A stretch of DNA of 64,000 nt from Methylomonas methanica (GCA_001644045.1 LUUF01000052.1:1-64000); one strand, 5' to 3'; positions 35,249-45,306 are shown, numbered from the stretch's first letter. Made by a program: numbers and translations. The notes: generated by a model not told the origin, from the sequence alone.

Positions 35249-36904
35249 TCAGTGAGCTTTCCGGCCGGGTTTTTTCGGTGTCAACACTGTGTTTTGCGGT
35301 GGCTGGTTGTTGTCCAGATCCGGGTAATCCTTGGTGTAATGTAAGCCTCGGCTTTCCTTACGCTGTTGCGCGCAGCGGATGATCAGCTCGGCGACGATGA
35401 CCAGATTGCGCAGTTCCAGCAGGTCGCTGGTGATACGAAACTGGCCGTAGTACTCGGCGATTTCCTCTTTCAACAAGACCAGGCGGTTCATCGCGCGTTC
35501 CAGTCGCTTATTAGTACGGACGATGCCGACGTAATCCCACATGAAACGGCGCAATTCGTCCCAGTTGTGAGAGATCACTACTTCCTCGTCCGAGTCGCTG
35601 ACTTTGGATTCGTCCCAATCCGGCAATGGCAGTGGTGCCGGCAATTGAGCGAAGGTGCGGCGAATATCTTGATTGGCTTGTTCGGCGAACACCAGGCATT
35701 CCAGTAAGGAGTTGCTGGCCATGCGATTGGCACCGTGCAATCCGGTGCAGGCGACCTCGCCGATGGCGTACAAACCGGGAATGTCGGTGCGGGCGTTGGC
35801 GTCGGTCAACACCCCGCCGCAGGTGTAATGCGCCGCCGGTACCACAGGAATCGGTTGCTGGCTGATGTCGATATCCAGTTCCAGGCATTGCATATATATG
35901 GTAGGAAAATGCTTCTGGATGAACTCTCGCGATTTGTGGCTGATGTCCAGGTAGACGCATTCGATACCGTGTTTTTTGATTTCGCTATCGATGGCGCGGG
36001 CGACGATGTCGCGCGGCGCCAGTTCCATGCGCTCGTCGTAACGGCGCATGAAGCGCTCGCCATCAGGCAAGATCAAATGTGCGCCTTCGCCGCGCACCGC
36101 TTCGCTGATTAAAAACGAACGAGCGGTCGGGTGATACAGGCAAGTCGGATGAAATTGCATGAATTCCATATTGCTGATCCGGCAGCCGGCCCGCCAGGCC
36201 AGCGCGATACCATCGCCGCTGGAAATGTGCGGATTGGTCGAATACAGATAAACCTTGTTGGCGCCGCCGGTCGCCAGTACCACCACCTTGGCGGCTATCG
36301 ATTTGATACTGCCGGATTTGCTGTCCAACACATAGGCGCCGCATATGCGTTGTTCGCTCGCCCCCAATTTGCTGGCGGTGATTAGCTCGACGACGTTGTG
36401 GTATTCCAGTAGGGTAATGTTGGGGTGAGCCTGGGCGCGTTCGATCAACGATAGCGATACCGCTTTGCCGGTGGCGTCGTCGGTATGCACAATGCGGCGG
36501 TGTGAGTGGCCGCCTTCGCGGTTTAAATGCAATTGCTTGGCGCCGTCGGCGTTACGCTCTTCGGTAAAGTTTACCCCTTGCCGACGCAGCCACTCGATGC
36601 TTTGCCGGCCTTGAGCGACGGTCAGTCTGACGATTCCCGGATCGCAAAGGCCGGCGCCGGCGATTAAAGTGTCTTCGATATGCGATTCTATGGAATCGTA
36701 TTCGTCGTCGAATACCGCGGAGATACCGCCTTGGGCGTAGTAGGTACTACATTCGGTCAAGGCGAATTTGGCGAGCACCGCCACCTTGTAGGTGTCGGCT
36801 AGATGTAACGCAAGACTCAGGCCGGCGCCGCCGCTGCCGGCGATAAGAATGTCATAATAAGAATCAGCGGTGTTGGTGAGTTGGTTTGCTGTCAATGTGG
36901 TCAA
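35249..36904 (-). CDS. nadB: L-aspartate oxidase
   Basis: NadB oxidises aspartate to iminoaspartate in NAD biosynthesis, using FAD. The 551-residue protein has the Rossmann FAD motif [17 protein letters not shown] near residue 20, the flavin loop [13 protein letters not shown] near 51, the substrate region [12 protein letters not shown]-like [11 protein letters not shown] near 136, and the C-terminal [20 protein letters not shown]. The arginine-rich catalytic region includes [19 protein letters not shown]. It is divergent from rpoE across a 127-bp region, a frequent gamma-proteobacterial arrangement. The tail carries a Lys/Arg-rich end. Confidence 0.96.
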   Translation of the reverse strand: MTTLTANQLTNTADSYYDILIAGSGGAGLSLALHLADTYKVAVLAKFALTECSTYYAQGGISAVFDDEYDSIESHIEDTLIAGAGLCDPGIVRLTVAQGRQSIEWLRRQGVNFTEERNADGAKQLHLNREGGHSHRRIVHTDDATGKAVSLSLIERAQAHPNITLLEYHNVVELITASKLGASEQRICGAYVLDSKSGSIKSIAAKVVVLATGGANKVYLYSTNPHISSGDGIALAWRAGCRISNMEFMQFHPTCLYHPTARSFLISEAVRGEGAHLILPDGERFMRRYDERMELAPRDIVARAIDSEIKKHGIECVYLDISHKSREFIQKHFPTIYMQCLELDIDISQQPIPVVPAAHYTCGGVLTDANARTDIPGLYAIGEVACTGLHGANRMASNSLLECLVFAEQANQDIRRTFAQLPAPLPLPDWDESKVSDSDEEVVISHNWDELRRFMWDYVGIVRTNKRLERAMNRLVLLKEEIAEYYGQFRITSDLLELRNLVIVAELIIRCAQQRKESRGLHYTKDYPDLDNNQPPQNTVLTPKKPGRKAH

Positions 36905-36983
36905 CTTTGCGGCCGAATGAATAGTTTTAGCGTTTTTGAATAATATCTCGTTTTAATCTTGCGGTAATTTTTTTTGTGTTGCC

Positions 36984-37010
36984 AGAACTAATGAGGTTTA
37001 ATTCTGTCCA
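36984..37010 (+). promoter_or_regulatory. Possible sigma-E promoter of rpoE
   Basis: AGAACTA at 36984-36990 resembles the sigma-E -35 (GGAACTT), and GTCCA at 37006-37010, 15 nt on, resembles the -10 (GTCTAA). It lies about 20 nt before the rpoE start. The match is imperfect. Autoregulation is normal for rpoE. Confidence 0.35.
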
Positions 37011-37031
37011 CTTCATTATCAAAATAGAGCA

Positions 37032-37622
37032 GTGAACGAACAAGTAAGGAATACCGAAGATCTGGATCAAGAACTCGTGCAGCGTGTGCAGCAAGGGGAT
37101 AAATCTGCCTTCGATCTTTTGGTGATCAAATACCAGCATAAGATCGTTCACTTGGTGAATCGTTATGTCAAAGATCCGAGCGAAGCTCAGGATGTCGCGC
37201 AGGATACTTTCATCAAGGCTTATCGGGCCTTGGGAGATTTCCGGGGCGAGAGCGCTTTTTACACTTGGTTGTACCGGATAGCGATTAACACGGCCAAAAA
37301 TTATTTGTTGTCGCGCTCGCGCCGTCATTTTGATTACGAGATCGATGTTCAAGATGCCGAACAAGTTGAAAACGCGCCGCAACTGAAAGATATAGAAACG
37401 CCGGAAAATTTGTTGATGAACGAACAAATAGTGGCGGTGATTAAATCGGCTATCGAGAGGTTACCGGAAGAGATGCGGATTGCAATTACGCTCAGGGAGT
37501 TTGAAGGGATGAGTTACGAGGAAATCGCGGAAGCGATGGATTGCCCCATCGGTACGGTACGTTCGCGGATTTTTAGGGCCCGCGAAGCCATAGACCAAAA
37601 ATTAAACCCATTGCTCGACTAA
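37032..37622 (+). CDS. rpoE: RNA polymerase sigma factor RpoE (sigma-24)
   Basis: This ECF sigma factor of 196 residues controls the envelope-stress response. Region 2 includes VNRYVKDPSEAQDVAQDTFIKAYR near residue 45, with YTWLYRIAINTAKNYL next. Region 4 has LPEEMRIAITLREFEGMSYEEIA near residue 137. The start is GTG at 37032, since the conserved N-terminus EDLDQELVQRVQQGD begins there. It heads the rpoE-rseA-rseB-mucD order, the next gene beginning 11 nt on. Its activity should be held down by the RseA product. Confidence 0.97.
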   Translation: MNEQVRNTEDLDQELVQRVQQGDKSAFDLLVIKYQHKIVHLVNRYVKDPSEAQDVAQDTFIKAYRALGDFRGESAFYTWLYRIAINTAKNYLLSRSRRHFDYEIDVQDAEQVENAPQLKDIETPENLLMNEQIVAVIKSAIERLPEEMRIAITLREFEGMSYEEIAEAMDCPIGTVRSRIFRAREAIDQKLNPLLD

Positions 37623-37632
37623 AGGTGTATCG

Positions 37633-38139
37633 ATGCAAGAACAACTTAACGAAAAACTTTCTCAATTCATAGACGACGAACTGGACAGTCAGCAGGCGCT
37701 GTCGCTGTTGAAATCGGTGCAGAATGACGGATTGCTAAAAGACAAACTGCGACGCTATCAAATTGCCAGCCAGGTATTGAAGAGCGGCGAATATTCGCTG
37801 GTTAGCAGTGATTTCGTCGACAAGATTCATGAACAGATTCGACAAGAACCGACTTACTTTCTGCCGCGGAAAAAGTCCGCGGTAAATTGGCAAAAAGCCG
37901 CGTTGGCGATTGCCGCTTCGGTAGCTCTGGCCGTAGTGTGGGTCAGTAGCAAGGTCGACAAACAAATGCATAATCCTTTCGCCACAGCCGAGATCGTTGC
38001 CGATGCCAATAACGTATCCGCCGAGGAAATGCATGCTCGATTCAAGGATTATCTGGAAGCCCACGATAACGCATTGTATGTAAATAGCGTGCAAGCGGGG
38101 CAACCCTACGCGCGGGTGGTGGGCTATCGGCAGGAATAA
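37633..38139 (+). CDS. rseA: Anti-sigma-E factor RseA/MucA
   Basis: The 168-residue inner-membrane protein opens with the sigma-binding helix (KLSQFIDDELDSQQALSLL). One membrane segment lies at about residues 88-105 (ALAIAASVALAVVWV) and a periplasmic tail follows. Proteolysis of the tail under envelope stress frees sigma-E. The start has an AGGTG-like site, and the gene ends 5 nt before rseB. Sequence conservation is low, as is usual for this family, but order and topology make the call firm. Confidence 0.93.
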   Translation: MQEQLNEKLSQFIDDELDSQQALSLLKSVQNDGLLKDKLRRYQIASQVLKSGEYSLVSSDFVDKIHEQIRQEPTYFLPRKKSAVNWQKAALAIAASVALAVVWVSSKVDKQMHNPFATAEIVADANNVSAEEMHARFKDYLEAHDNALYVNSVQAGQPYARVVGYRQE

Positions 38140-38143
38140 TCGC

Positions 38144-39088
38144 GTGAGAGTTTTAAAAGCTTTTTTGCTGTGCGTTATTTGCCAAAGCGCTTTTGCCGAT
38201 AAGGATCAAGTTACGGCGCGACAATGGCTGGATAATATGAGTCGGGCGATGAAAACCCTTAACTATCGAGGGACCGTGATTTTCATGAAAAACGGCCAGC
38301 TCGATACGATGAAATATCAACATAGTGTGGAAAACGGCGTCGAACAGGAACGTCTGGCCTCCTTGAATTCGCCGATGCGGGAAGTGACCCGTAAAGCTAA
38401 CGAAGTGACCTGCGTATTCAAGGAAACCAGTCAAAAAGTGGTGAATCACCATCCGCTGGATAGTTCGTTTATCGTCAATTTGCCGCAGAACACCTCAACC
38501 CTGGAAAGATATTACCGCTTAGGTTTGTCCGGTCAGGAAGCTATCGCGATGTTGCCCACGCAAATCGTTAGTGTCGAACCCACCGATGCACTGCGTTACC
38601 GGAGAAAAATCTGGGTGGATACCCAGCATTTTTTACCGTTGAAAGTTGAAGTTTATAACTTCGACGGCAGCATCCTGGAGCAAGTAGTTTTCACCGATTT
38701 AACAACCGACGCATTGGCTGAGCCGCGTATCAGCAATGTCGACGAAGACAAATTTCATGTCAAACACATCCACGCCACCCAAGCCGAGCCGTTTGAAAAC
38801 GCCACATTCGTGTTGAAGAATTGGCCGGCCGGGTTTGAGCCGGTATTTTTTATTCGCAATTCCATCCAGCAATCCCAGAAAGCCGTGGATCATTTACTGA
38901 TCAGCGACGGATTCTCTACGGTGTCGGTATATTTGGAGGCCAAAGAATCGCAGGGTATGAATGGTTTGCATAGTCTGGGTTCTGTCAATTCTTTCAGTAA
39001 GGTGATCGGCGATACCCAATTTACCGTGCTCGGTGAAGTACCCGCCAAAACAGTCGAACTAATCGCTGACGGCATAGCGCTACGTTAA
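38144..39088 (+). CDS. rseB: Sigma-E regulatory protein RseB/MucB
   Basis: RseB binds the periplasmic part of RseA and senses mislocalised lipids and LPS. The 314-residue protein has a signal peptide (MRVLKAFLLCVICQSAFAD), then a lolA-like domain with QWLDNMSRAMKTLNYRGTVIFM, and a C-terminal beta domain with NWPAGFEPVF. The start is GTG at 38144, 4 nt after the rseA stop. The family call is supported by position between rseA and mucD. Confidence 0.94.
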   Translation: MRVLKAFLLCVICQSAFADKDQVTARQWLDNMSRAMKTLNYRGTVIFMKNGQLDTMKYQHSVENGVEQERLASLNSPMREVTRKANEVTCVFKETSQKVVNHHPLDSSFIVNLPQNTSTLERYYRLGLSGQEAIAMLPTQIVSVEPTDALRYRRKIWVDTQHFLPLKVEVYNFDGSILEQVVFTDLTTDALAEPRISNVDEDKFHVKHIHATQAEPFENATFVLKNWPAGFEPVFFIRNSIQQSQKAVDHLLISDGFSTVSVYLEAKESQGMNGLHSLGSVNSFSKVIGDTQFTVLGEVPAKTVELIADGIALR

Positions 39089-39133
39089 AGCGTCCTTTTT
39101 TTGCAACAAATCAAATGTATGAGTGGAGATTAC

Positions 39134-40540
39134 ATGCTTAATAAGCTGTTTTATGGAGTTTTGATATTTTTATTGGCGATTGACGCAAGCTATGCGCAAT
39201 TGCCTGACTTTACCGAAATGGTGAAAACCAATGGCGATGCAGTGGTCAACATCAGTACCACGCAAAAAGCCCCCGATCCGCAAGCCGGCGCCGATCAACA
39301 GCAAATGCCGGAGGATATGCCGCCGGAAATGGAAGAGTTTTTTCGGCGATTTTTCCAGGGGCCTGGGCGTGGTGGTAATACACCACGAGAAACCAATTCC
39401 CTCGGTTCGGGGTTTGTGATTTCCAAAGACGGATACGTATTGACTAATCACCACGTGGTCAACAATGCTTCCGAGATTGTCGTCAAATTGAAAGACCGCC
39501 GGGAATTAATCGCCAAATTGATCGGCTCCGACGAAAGTACCGATGTGGCCTTGTTGAAGGTAGAGGCTAAAGACCTGCCGGTAGTGGAAGTCGGTTCTCC
39601 CGAACAATTGCAAGTGGGCGAGTGGGTGCTGGCTATCGGTACGCCGTTCGGTTTCGACCAATCCGTCACCGCCGGTATCGTCAGTGCCAAGGGGCGTAGT
39701 CTGCCCGATGGTAATTATGTGCCGTTCATCCAAACCGACGTGGCCATCAATCCGGGCAATTCCGGCGGCCCCTTATTCAATATGCAAGGCAAGGTGGTAG
39801 GGATTAACTCGCAAATTTATAGCCGTTCCGGCGGTTATATGGGTTTATCGTTTGCGATTCCCATTGATGTGGCGATGAATGTCGTCGAACAAATTAAAAG
39901 TAAAGGTAAAGTCTCGCGGGGTTGGTTGGGTGTACAAATTCAGGATGTGACCCGGCAGTTGGCTGAATCCTTTGGCATGGACCGGCCGCATGGCGCCTTG
40001 GTTTCTAAAGTGATACCCGGCGGACCCGCGGAAAAAGCCGGTATTCAAATAGGCGACATCATTGTTGAGTTTAACGGCCAAGTCATCGAAACCTCCGGCG
40101 AATTACCGCCTCGTGTGGGCATGACGCCTATCGATGAAAAAGCCAAGGTTAAAATCATTCGCCAGGGTGATAAGCAGGATCTTAGCGTGAAAATCGGCTT
40201 GCTGCCCGCGCAACCCTCAGCCATGGCAAACGCGCCTGCTGCTGCCCCGGAAATGGCTGTGAATCGCCTGGGATTGGCCGTTGCCGACTTAACGGCCGAA
40301 CAACGCCAGCAATTGCAGGTGGAGAAAAACGGCGTATTGGTACAAAAAGTTAACAAAGGCATTGCAATGGATGCCGGCATCCAACCCGGAGACATTATTT
40401 TACGGATCCAAAATAATGTGGTGCGCGATGCCGCCGAGTTTAATTCCATCGTGGCGAAATTACCGGTTGAAAAATCGATAGCACTTTTGGTACAACGTAA
40501 CGGCAGTCCGGTGTTTTTAGCGTTTAAAATCGAGAAATAG
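39134..40540 (+). CDS. mucD: Periplasmic serine protease, MucD/DegQ family
   Basis: The 468-residue HtrA protease degrades misfolded envelope proteins. After a signal peptide (KLFYGVLIFLLAIDASYA), the catalytic triad is seen as LTNHHVV (His), STDVALLKV (Asp) and NPGNSGGPL (Ser). Two PDZ domains follow, near 265-360 (VSRGWLGVQIQ) and 370-465 (GIQPGDIILRI). The start at 39134 is chosen for its GGAG ribosome site and signal peptide; an earlier ATG at 39101 would add 11 residues before the signal. It ends the rpoE operon. Confidence 0.95.
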   Translation: MLNKLFYGVLIFLLAIDASYAQLPDFTEMVKTNGDAVVNISTTQKAPDPQAGADQQQMPEDMPPEMEEFFRRFFQGPGRGGNTPRETNSLGSGFVISKDGYVLTNHHVVNNASEIVVKLKDRRELIAKLIGSDESTDVALLKVEAKDLPVVEVGSPEQLQVGEWVLAIGTPFGFDQSVTAGIVSAKGRSLPDGNYVPFIQTDVAINPGNSGGPLFNMQGKVVGINSQIYSRSGGYMGLSFAIPIDVAMNVVEQIKSKGKVSRGWLGVQIQDVTRQLAESFGMDRPHGALVSKVIPGGPAEKAGIQIGDIIVEFNGQVIETSGELPPRVGMTPIDEKAKVKIIRQGDKQDLSVKIGLLPAQPSAMANAPAAAPEMAVNRLGLAVADLTAEQRQQLQVEKNGVLVQKVNKGIAMDAGIQPGDIILRIQNNVVRDAAEFNSIVAKLPVEKSIALLVQRNGSPVFLAFKIEK

Positions 40541-40553
40541 TTGAGGTAACTCA

Positions 40554-41462
40554 ATGCCTACCGCCAGCAATGTAACGCAATTGATCGGCAATACGCCGCT
40601 AGTGAAATTACAGAAAGTCGTGTTGGATAACTCCGCGACGGTGTTGGCAAAGTTGGAATCGAGAAACCCCGGCGGCTCGGTCAAGGACAGAATAGGTCTG
40701 GCCATGATTCAAGCCGCCGAAAAAATGGGGCGCTTGCGCAATGGCGGTACTATCGTCGAGCCGACCTCGGGTAATACCGGTATTGCCTTAGCCATGGTCG
40801 CCGCCGCGCGCGGTTACCACTGCATTTTGACGATGCCGGAAACCATGTCTATCGAACGTAGGCAATTATTGGCCTTGTATGGTGCTGAAATCGTGTTGAC
40901 GCCGGGTGCCGAAGGCATGACGGGCGCTATTGCCAAGGCGCAAGAAATAGTCAGGCAGACGCCGGGGGCATTTATGCCTCATCAGTTCGAAAATCCGGCA
41001 AATCCGGAAGTTCACCGACAAACCACCGCCCAGGAAATCTGGTCGGCTACCGACGGCCAGATCGACGCCTTTGTGTGTGGAGTCGGCACCGGTGGCACTA
41101 TTTCCGGGGTTGCTGATGTGATAAAGAACCGCAAGCCGCAATTTCAAGTGATTGCGGTGGAGCCGGCCGAGTCGCCGGTAATCTCCGGCGGTACGCATTC
41201 GCCGCACAAAATTCAAGGCATAGGCGCTGGCTTCGTGCCGAAAAATCTGGAAGTCGATCTGTTGGATGGTATTGAATTAGTCACAACGGAGGAAGCCTTT
41301 ACAATGCGCAGAAGACTGATTGAGGAAGAGGGCATTATGGCCGGTATTTCTTCCGGCGCCAGTGTTTGCGCGGCGGTTCGCGTCGCGGCGCAGTTGGGCG
41401 CCGGTAAAACCGTGGTGACCATTGTTCACGATACCGGTGAGCGTTATTTGAGTATGAGTTAA
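40554..41462 (+). CDS. cysK: Cysteine synthase A (O-acetylserine sulfhydrylase)
   Basis: The enzyme makes cysteine from O-acetylserine and sulfide, with pyridoxal phosphate bound to the lysine in [11 protein letters not shown] (near residue 45). [20 protein letters not shown] (near 71) and the phosphate loop [12 protein letters not shown] (near 180) follow, then [15 protein letters not shown] at the C-terminus. The length of 302 residues and [15 protein letters not shown] fit CysK better than CysM. It starts 13 nt after mucD on the same strand, perhaps sharing its transcript. Confidence 0.93.
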   Translation: MPTASNVTQLIGNTPLVKLQKVVLDNSATVLAKLESRNPGGSVKDRIGLAMIQAAEKMGRLRNGGTIVEPTSGNTGIALAMVAAARGYHCILTMPETMSIERRQLLALYGAEIVLTPGAEGMTGAIAKAQEIVRQTPGAFMPHQFENPANPEVHRQTTAQEIWSATDGQIDAFVCGVGTGGTISGVADVIKNRKPQFQVIAVEPAESPVISGGTHSPHKIQGIGAGFVPKNLEVDLLDGIELVTTEEAFTMRRRLIEEEGIMAGISSGASVCAAVRVAAQLGAGKTVVTIVHDTGERYLSMS

Positions 41463-41505
41463 GCGCGTTTTTTCCGCATTCTGCTGGAGCAAAAAAATAA
41501 TAACA

Positions 41506-42762
41506 ATGAACAATCCCAGCATCAAAATACGTTCCACCGGACTCGGTTATTTTATTAACCGCATTCAAACCCTGTTTGTCAGCATGTTGCGTATCTGGAC
41601 GATACCCATCGTCTTGATGCTCAGTCTGTCGTCCGGTTTTACTACCTACTACGGTTTATCGCATTTCATCACGCCCTGGATTGCGTTGGTGATCACCGTC
41701 GCCATTCAATCCATCATCGTTATCTGTTCCCTGGAAATGGCCGGCATCCATTGGAAGGCCAACAGGATGCGCTACTTTACCGTAGTAGCGTCGTTGTCGG
41801 TGGCGATTGCCGCTTCGGTGACTTTTTCCTATTTCAAGTTTTACGAAATATCCGAGCAGGAAACCCTGCATATCAATCGGCTGAATCAGCTGCGCCAGCA
41901 AACCAAGGATTATCTAGACGGCATTTTGCAAGTTAAAAGCCAGATGCTGCACCAACAAAAACTGGATCTGGAAAAAGCTTCGCTGGATGCCAGTCAGGCG
42001 TATTTCGGCACACACAATCAGATCGGGCCCGGCTATAAAAACCAGGTAGGCGAGGGGCCGTTCTGGCGACATTACAATCAAATTTATCAGGAAAAAAAGC
42101 AGACCCTGCAACAGCAGGAACAAGCTTTTCAGGCGCTGGACAGCAATATTCGCCTGCTGCAAAGTAACCTGAATCAGCTGGATGTGACCAACGACAAGGA
42201 AGCCACTTATTCACAATTCTTAAAAAATTATCAGGACATACAGCTCGGGGTGAACCAGCTGGCGAGCAGCATGGGCATGTCGTTACCCGATGCGCCCTTG
42301 CTAATGACCTATAAACAGTTTGTCGAGGAAGTTAAACCCTCGTTTGCGATGTGGCGCGGGTTTTCCTGGTTCGCGTTTGCTTGTGCGGCGATGGTGGATT
42401 TTTTCACGGTGCTGCTGTCTTATCGTTTGGAGTTTACCGCGCCGGGCCCGTTGACGATTCAGGAAGAAGAGCTGGTTTTCGAATGCCTGCGCCAATTTAC
42501 CGAGTTTCGGATCAACGAGAACGACGAACTGGAAATGGTCATCGAAAAGTCGGAACTGGAAAAAGCCCGACGTTATTCGGATTGGTCGCGTATGTTCGTG
42601 GTCGGGCTACTACTTAGTCGCGGCTTCTTGCGTAAAGTGGACGACAGGACCGTGGAGTTTGCGCCGAATCTGTATCCGCTGATTGCGGAAAAAATGTCCG
42701 ACAAAATCGCCGCGCTTAAACAAAAAGCCGCTGCCGCGCCCAGCGCCGTTAGCCATGAATAG
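41506..42762 (+). CDS. Polytopic membrane protein with coiled coil, unknown
   Basis: The 418-residue protein has three membrane segments in the first 110 residues (IWTIPIVLMLSLSSGF, WIALVITVAIQSIIVICSL, FTVVASLSVAIAASVTFSYF) and a fourth near 285-305. Between them lies a roughly 150-residue coiled coil with many Gln, rich in KSQMLHQQKLDLEKA-type heptads. No family is recognised. It overlaps the following SPFH-like gene by 8 nt, which in turn overlaps a lipoprotein gene, so it heads a three-gene cassette. Confidence 0.75.
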   Translation: MNNPSIKIRSTGLGYFINRIQTLFVSMLRIWTIPIVLMLSLSSGFTTYYGLSHFITPWIALVITVAIQSIIVICSLEMAGIHWKANRMRYFTVVASLSVAIAASVTFSYFKFYEISEQETLHINRLNQLRQQTKDYLDGILQVKSQMLHQQKLDLEKASLDASQAYFGTHNQIGPGYKNQVGEGPFWRHYNQIYQEKKQTLQQQEQAFQALDSNIRLLQSNLNQLDVTNDKEATYSQFLKNYQDIQLGVNQLASSMGMSLPDAPLLMTYKQFVEEVKPSFAMWRGFSWFAFACAAMVDFFTVLLSYRLEFTAPGPLTIQEEELVFECLRQFTEFRINENDELEMVIEKSELEKARRYSDWSRMFVVGLLLSRGFLRKVDDRTVEFAPNLYPLIAEKMSDKIAALKQKAAAAPSAVSHE

Positions 42763-43816
42763 CCCCGGAACCGAACTGGAAGCCTGGCTGGCGGGCGGCG
42801 ATTTATTCGAAGAGTCGCTGGCCGATACCGAGCAGTGGATTGCCGGTTTCGACGCCGACCGGCAGGTGGTGCAGCTAAAACTCGGGCCGTATAAAAAGCT
42901 CTATTTACGGCCCAAGAAATTCGTCAAACGTTTCTATCATCATATCCACCCGCTGACAATAGAAAGCTGGCAATACCGGCGGCAGCTGAATATGTTCGAC
43001 GATTTTTGCACCGTGGACTTGGCGCTGGACTTGCGCTTTCAGGCCACCTTGGCGTACGTGCTGAAAAACAGCGAGATGCTGCCCACGATTAACCAACACA
43101 TCAAGCAACTGTACGCCGACATTATCGACGATGTGGTGAATCTTGAGCTGCAAACCCTGGCAGACGGTAACTGGATTCACACCGGTTTAATCGAAACCGA
43201 GAAACGCATTGCGCTGGCCATTAACCAAATGTTGATGCAACAGCAAATTCAGTCACAGGCCTTGTGCAGCCTAGCTGCCAATTTTAACGAATTTCCGACT
43301 GTGAAGTTGGGCCGCGACAGCGTTTATCTGAACGTGTTGAAAAAGACGTTTGAATTGAATGAAGAGCGCACCCGCGAGCTGTCCCGGCAGCAACGCTTGC
43401 TGGAGGAGGAGGAAATACACGAAAAGCGCCAGCAACTGGAACATTTGCGCCGCGTATCCGAGCTGGAATTGCAGATGCAGGCTCAGGAAGCCGAAAAACA
43501 GCGGCGCCTGATGGAAGACAAGCAAGAACAGCTTAGTCGGCAGTTGGAACTTGAAAAGCGTTTGTATGCCGAACAGCTACGCCACGAAAACGAGTTAAAG
43601 GATATGCGCCAGGAAGCGGAACTGCTTGCCCAGGAAACCCAGCAAGCCAGGCAAAGAGTTGCGGAAAGCCGGCAACTTACCGAGCAATTGGCGCATCAGG
43701 CGATGTTACACGACAAAAAGGTGCTTGCCGATATTCGCTTGCAGCAGCGCACGCAAAGCTTATGGCAAGAGAATGGTTCAACGAGCGAAACAGGGAGTGA
43801 ACATGAACAGCAATAA
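42755..43816 (+). CDS. SPFH-like coiled-coil protein
   Basis: The 353-residue soluble protein has an N-terminal half (about residues 60-200) that looks like a band-7/SPFH domain. It has TVDLALDLRFQATLAYVLKN, then helices with NQHIKQLYADIIDDVV and MLMQQQIQSQALCSL. From about 205 to 345 it is one long Glu/Gln/Arg-rich coiled coil. This order is that of flotillin-type scaffolds, although no membrane anchor is evident. The start at 42755 is chosen since the conserved part begins there and it overlaps the upstream stop. The function is unknown; the SPFH resemblance is my reading and unverified. Confidence 0.7.
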   Translation: MNSPGTELEAWLAGGDLFEESLADTEQWIAGFDADRQVVQLKLGPYKKLYLRPKKFVKRFYHHIHPLTIESWQYRRQLNMFDDFCTVDLALDLRFQATLAYVLKNSEMLPTINQHIKQLYADIIDDVVNLELQTLADGNWIHTGLIETEKRIALAINQMLMQQQIQSQALCSLAANFNEFPTVKLGRDSVYLNVLKKTFELNEERTRELSRQQRLLEEEEIHEKRQQLEHLRRVSELELQMQAQEAEKQRRLMEDKQEQLSRQLELEKRLYAEQLRHENELKDMRQEAELLAQETQQARQRVAESRQLTEQLAHQAMLHDKKVLADIRLQQRTQSLWQENGSTSETGSEHEQQ

Positions 43817-44531
43817 ATTGAAAGGTTTAAGTTACCGGGTGTTGATGGTTTTGCTGACTGCGTTACTGACGGCCTGCAGTACCACACCAAGGCCGTTGCA
43901 ATTTCGCACGGAGATCGATGCGCTGGCTGCCGTTAGTCATCCGCAGGGCAATATGCGCTTTGTGGTGTTGCCGGGCAATGTCGGCGCTAACGAGCAGGAT
44001 TTGCAGTTTATCGAGTTTAAAACCTATATCGAAAAAGTTCTGGCCAATCGCGGCTACAGCAAGGCCAGCAGTCTGCAGGACAGCAATTTGGTGATGTTCC
44101 TGAGTTACGGGGTCGGTGCGCCGGAAGTGCATCAATATAGCTACGAAGTACCGATGTGGAACGACATGGGTTATTACTATCCGTACCGAATGTCCAGATT
44201 CTACAACGGCTATTATCCGGGCTTCGGCGTCGGCGGTTATTCGCAGCGCACCGAATCCTATACTACATTCCGGCGCTATTTGGTGCTGGAAGCCTGCGAT
44301 AAAGACGCCTATCTGCAGCAGCAACAGCGTAAGCAGCTGTGGAAAACCAGCGTACAAAGCAGCGGGGCCAGCAACGATTTGCGTCTGGTGTTCCCGTATA
44401 TGGCCGCGGCGATGCAGGCCTATCTCGGTACAAACACAGGGCACATGATTACCGTGGATATAGACGAAACCGACCCTTTGGCGCGTAGCCTGCTTGGCCC
44501 GTATCAACCCAGTGTGCCGCAGCCGCGATAA
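43803..44531 (+). CDS. Lipoprotein, DUF4136-like
   Basis: The 242-residue protein starts MNSNKLKGLSYRVLMVLLTALLTACS, with lipobox LLTAC and lipidated Cys at residue 25. The mature part resembles small lipoproteins of the DUF4136 type, with RFVVLPGNVG and a Tyr/Gly-rich stretch (YYYPYRMSRFYNGYYPGFG) near 120-140. The start is 14 nt inside the preceding gene, so it is translationally coupled. It would sit at the outer membrane or periplasmic face, facing the membrane protein and the coiled-coil protein of the same cassette. Confidence 0.75.
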   Translation: MNSNKLKGLSYRVLMVLLTALLTACSTTPRPLQFRTEIDALAAVSHPQGNMRFVVLPGNVGANEQDLQFIEFKTYIEKVLANRGYSKASSLQDSNLVMFLSYGVGAPEVHQYSYEVPMWNDMGYYYPYRMSRFYNGYYPGFGVGGYSQRTESYTTFRRYLVLEACDKDAYLQQQQRKQLWKTSVQSSGASNDLRLVFPYMAAAMQAYLGTNTGHMITVDIDETDPLARSLLGPYQPSVPQPR

Positions 44532-44721
44532 AGATTGGATTTAGTTTTCCGCCTCCTGCTTTGCTTGATCGCAGGCAAAATATTGACAACACCTAGTGCC
44601 GGATACAGACTGGGTGCTCACCTCGCTAAGCTAAATTGGGATTAGATTTGATGTCTAGTTTTCGGTTGGCCAAGCCGAATGTTTAGGGATGAAAATTAAC
44701 AATAATAATCAGGAGAGCAGC

Positions 44722-45249
44722 ATGAAAATAATCGTTTTGGGATTTATCCTGGCTTTTACTAGCCTAGCTACACACGCTGCAAAATACGGTCTGGAGCCGG
44801 GCGATGCGGTACTGACCAATTGCCACGAAATTTATACCAAGGGGGTAGTTAAAGCCAAGGTAGACGATGGCTACACCGTACATTTTCCAAAGAACAGCGG
44901 CCCTATCCAATGCCCGCCGTTTCGTTGGCATGCGGAATTTGTGCTGCCGTTTCAATCCGTTTCGGAATACCGTTTGAAGTTTTTAGGCGGCTTAAAACGC
45001 GACATCGTCTTCCAGGTGGGCGAGCCCGTTACTTTTCGGGTCGATACCGACAAACGCGTCGTCAAGAACAAAGCCAGCATCGACATAGATGCGCAAATTA
45101 CCGACATCAGCAGCAACGGCGCGATAGCCGTAAAATTAATCAGTACCGACCCGGAAGCAGCGGCGACCTTTTGGCAATGGATAGGCGGCAACTATGTGGA
45201 TTTGCGGCATAAATATTTGGAACTGGAACGGGATAAAAGATCGCGATAA
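44722..45249 (+). CDS. Periplasmic protein with Tudor-like domain, unknown
   Basis: The 175-residue protein has a signal peptide (KIIVLGFILAFTSLATHAA). A short beta-barrel-like module with GDAVLTNCHEIYTKGVVKAK and DGYTVHFP follows, recalling Tudor-like small barrels with two conserved Cys. The C-terminal half is a mixed charged beta domain. The ATG at 44722 is used because AGGAGAGC precedes it; an ATG at 44689 is rejected. It follows a 190-nt spacer after the lipoprotein gene. The function is unknown. Confidence 0.7.
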   Translation: MKIIVLGFILAFTSLATHAAKYGLEPGDAVLTNCHEIYTKGVVKAKVDDGYTVHFPKNSGPIQCPPFRWHAEFVLPFQSVSEYRLKFLGGLKRDIVFQVGEPVTFRVDTDKRVVKNKASIDIDAQITDISSNGAIAVKLISTDPEAAATFWQWIGGNYVDLRHKYLELERDKRSR

Positions 45250-45280
45250 TCCGGATAAATTGAGTTAAAGATTTTCATGT

Positions 45281-45306
45281 ATTTGCCAACTCAAGCGTTG
45301 GCAAAT
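45281..45306. repeat. Inverted repeat ATTTGCCAAC/GTTGGCAAAT
   Basis: Ten-base perfect arms at 45281-45290 and 45297-45306 enclose 6 nt (TCAAGC), just before the HD-GYP gene. A similar element with arms TAATTGCCAA/TTGGCAATTA lies at 48556-48588 beyond the kinase gene. It may be a terminator without a U-run or a boundary element. Confidence 0.65.
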
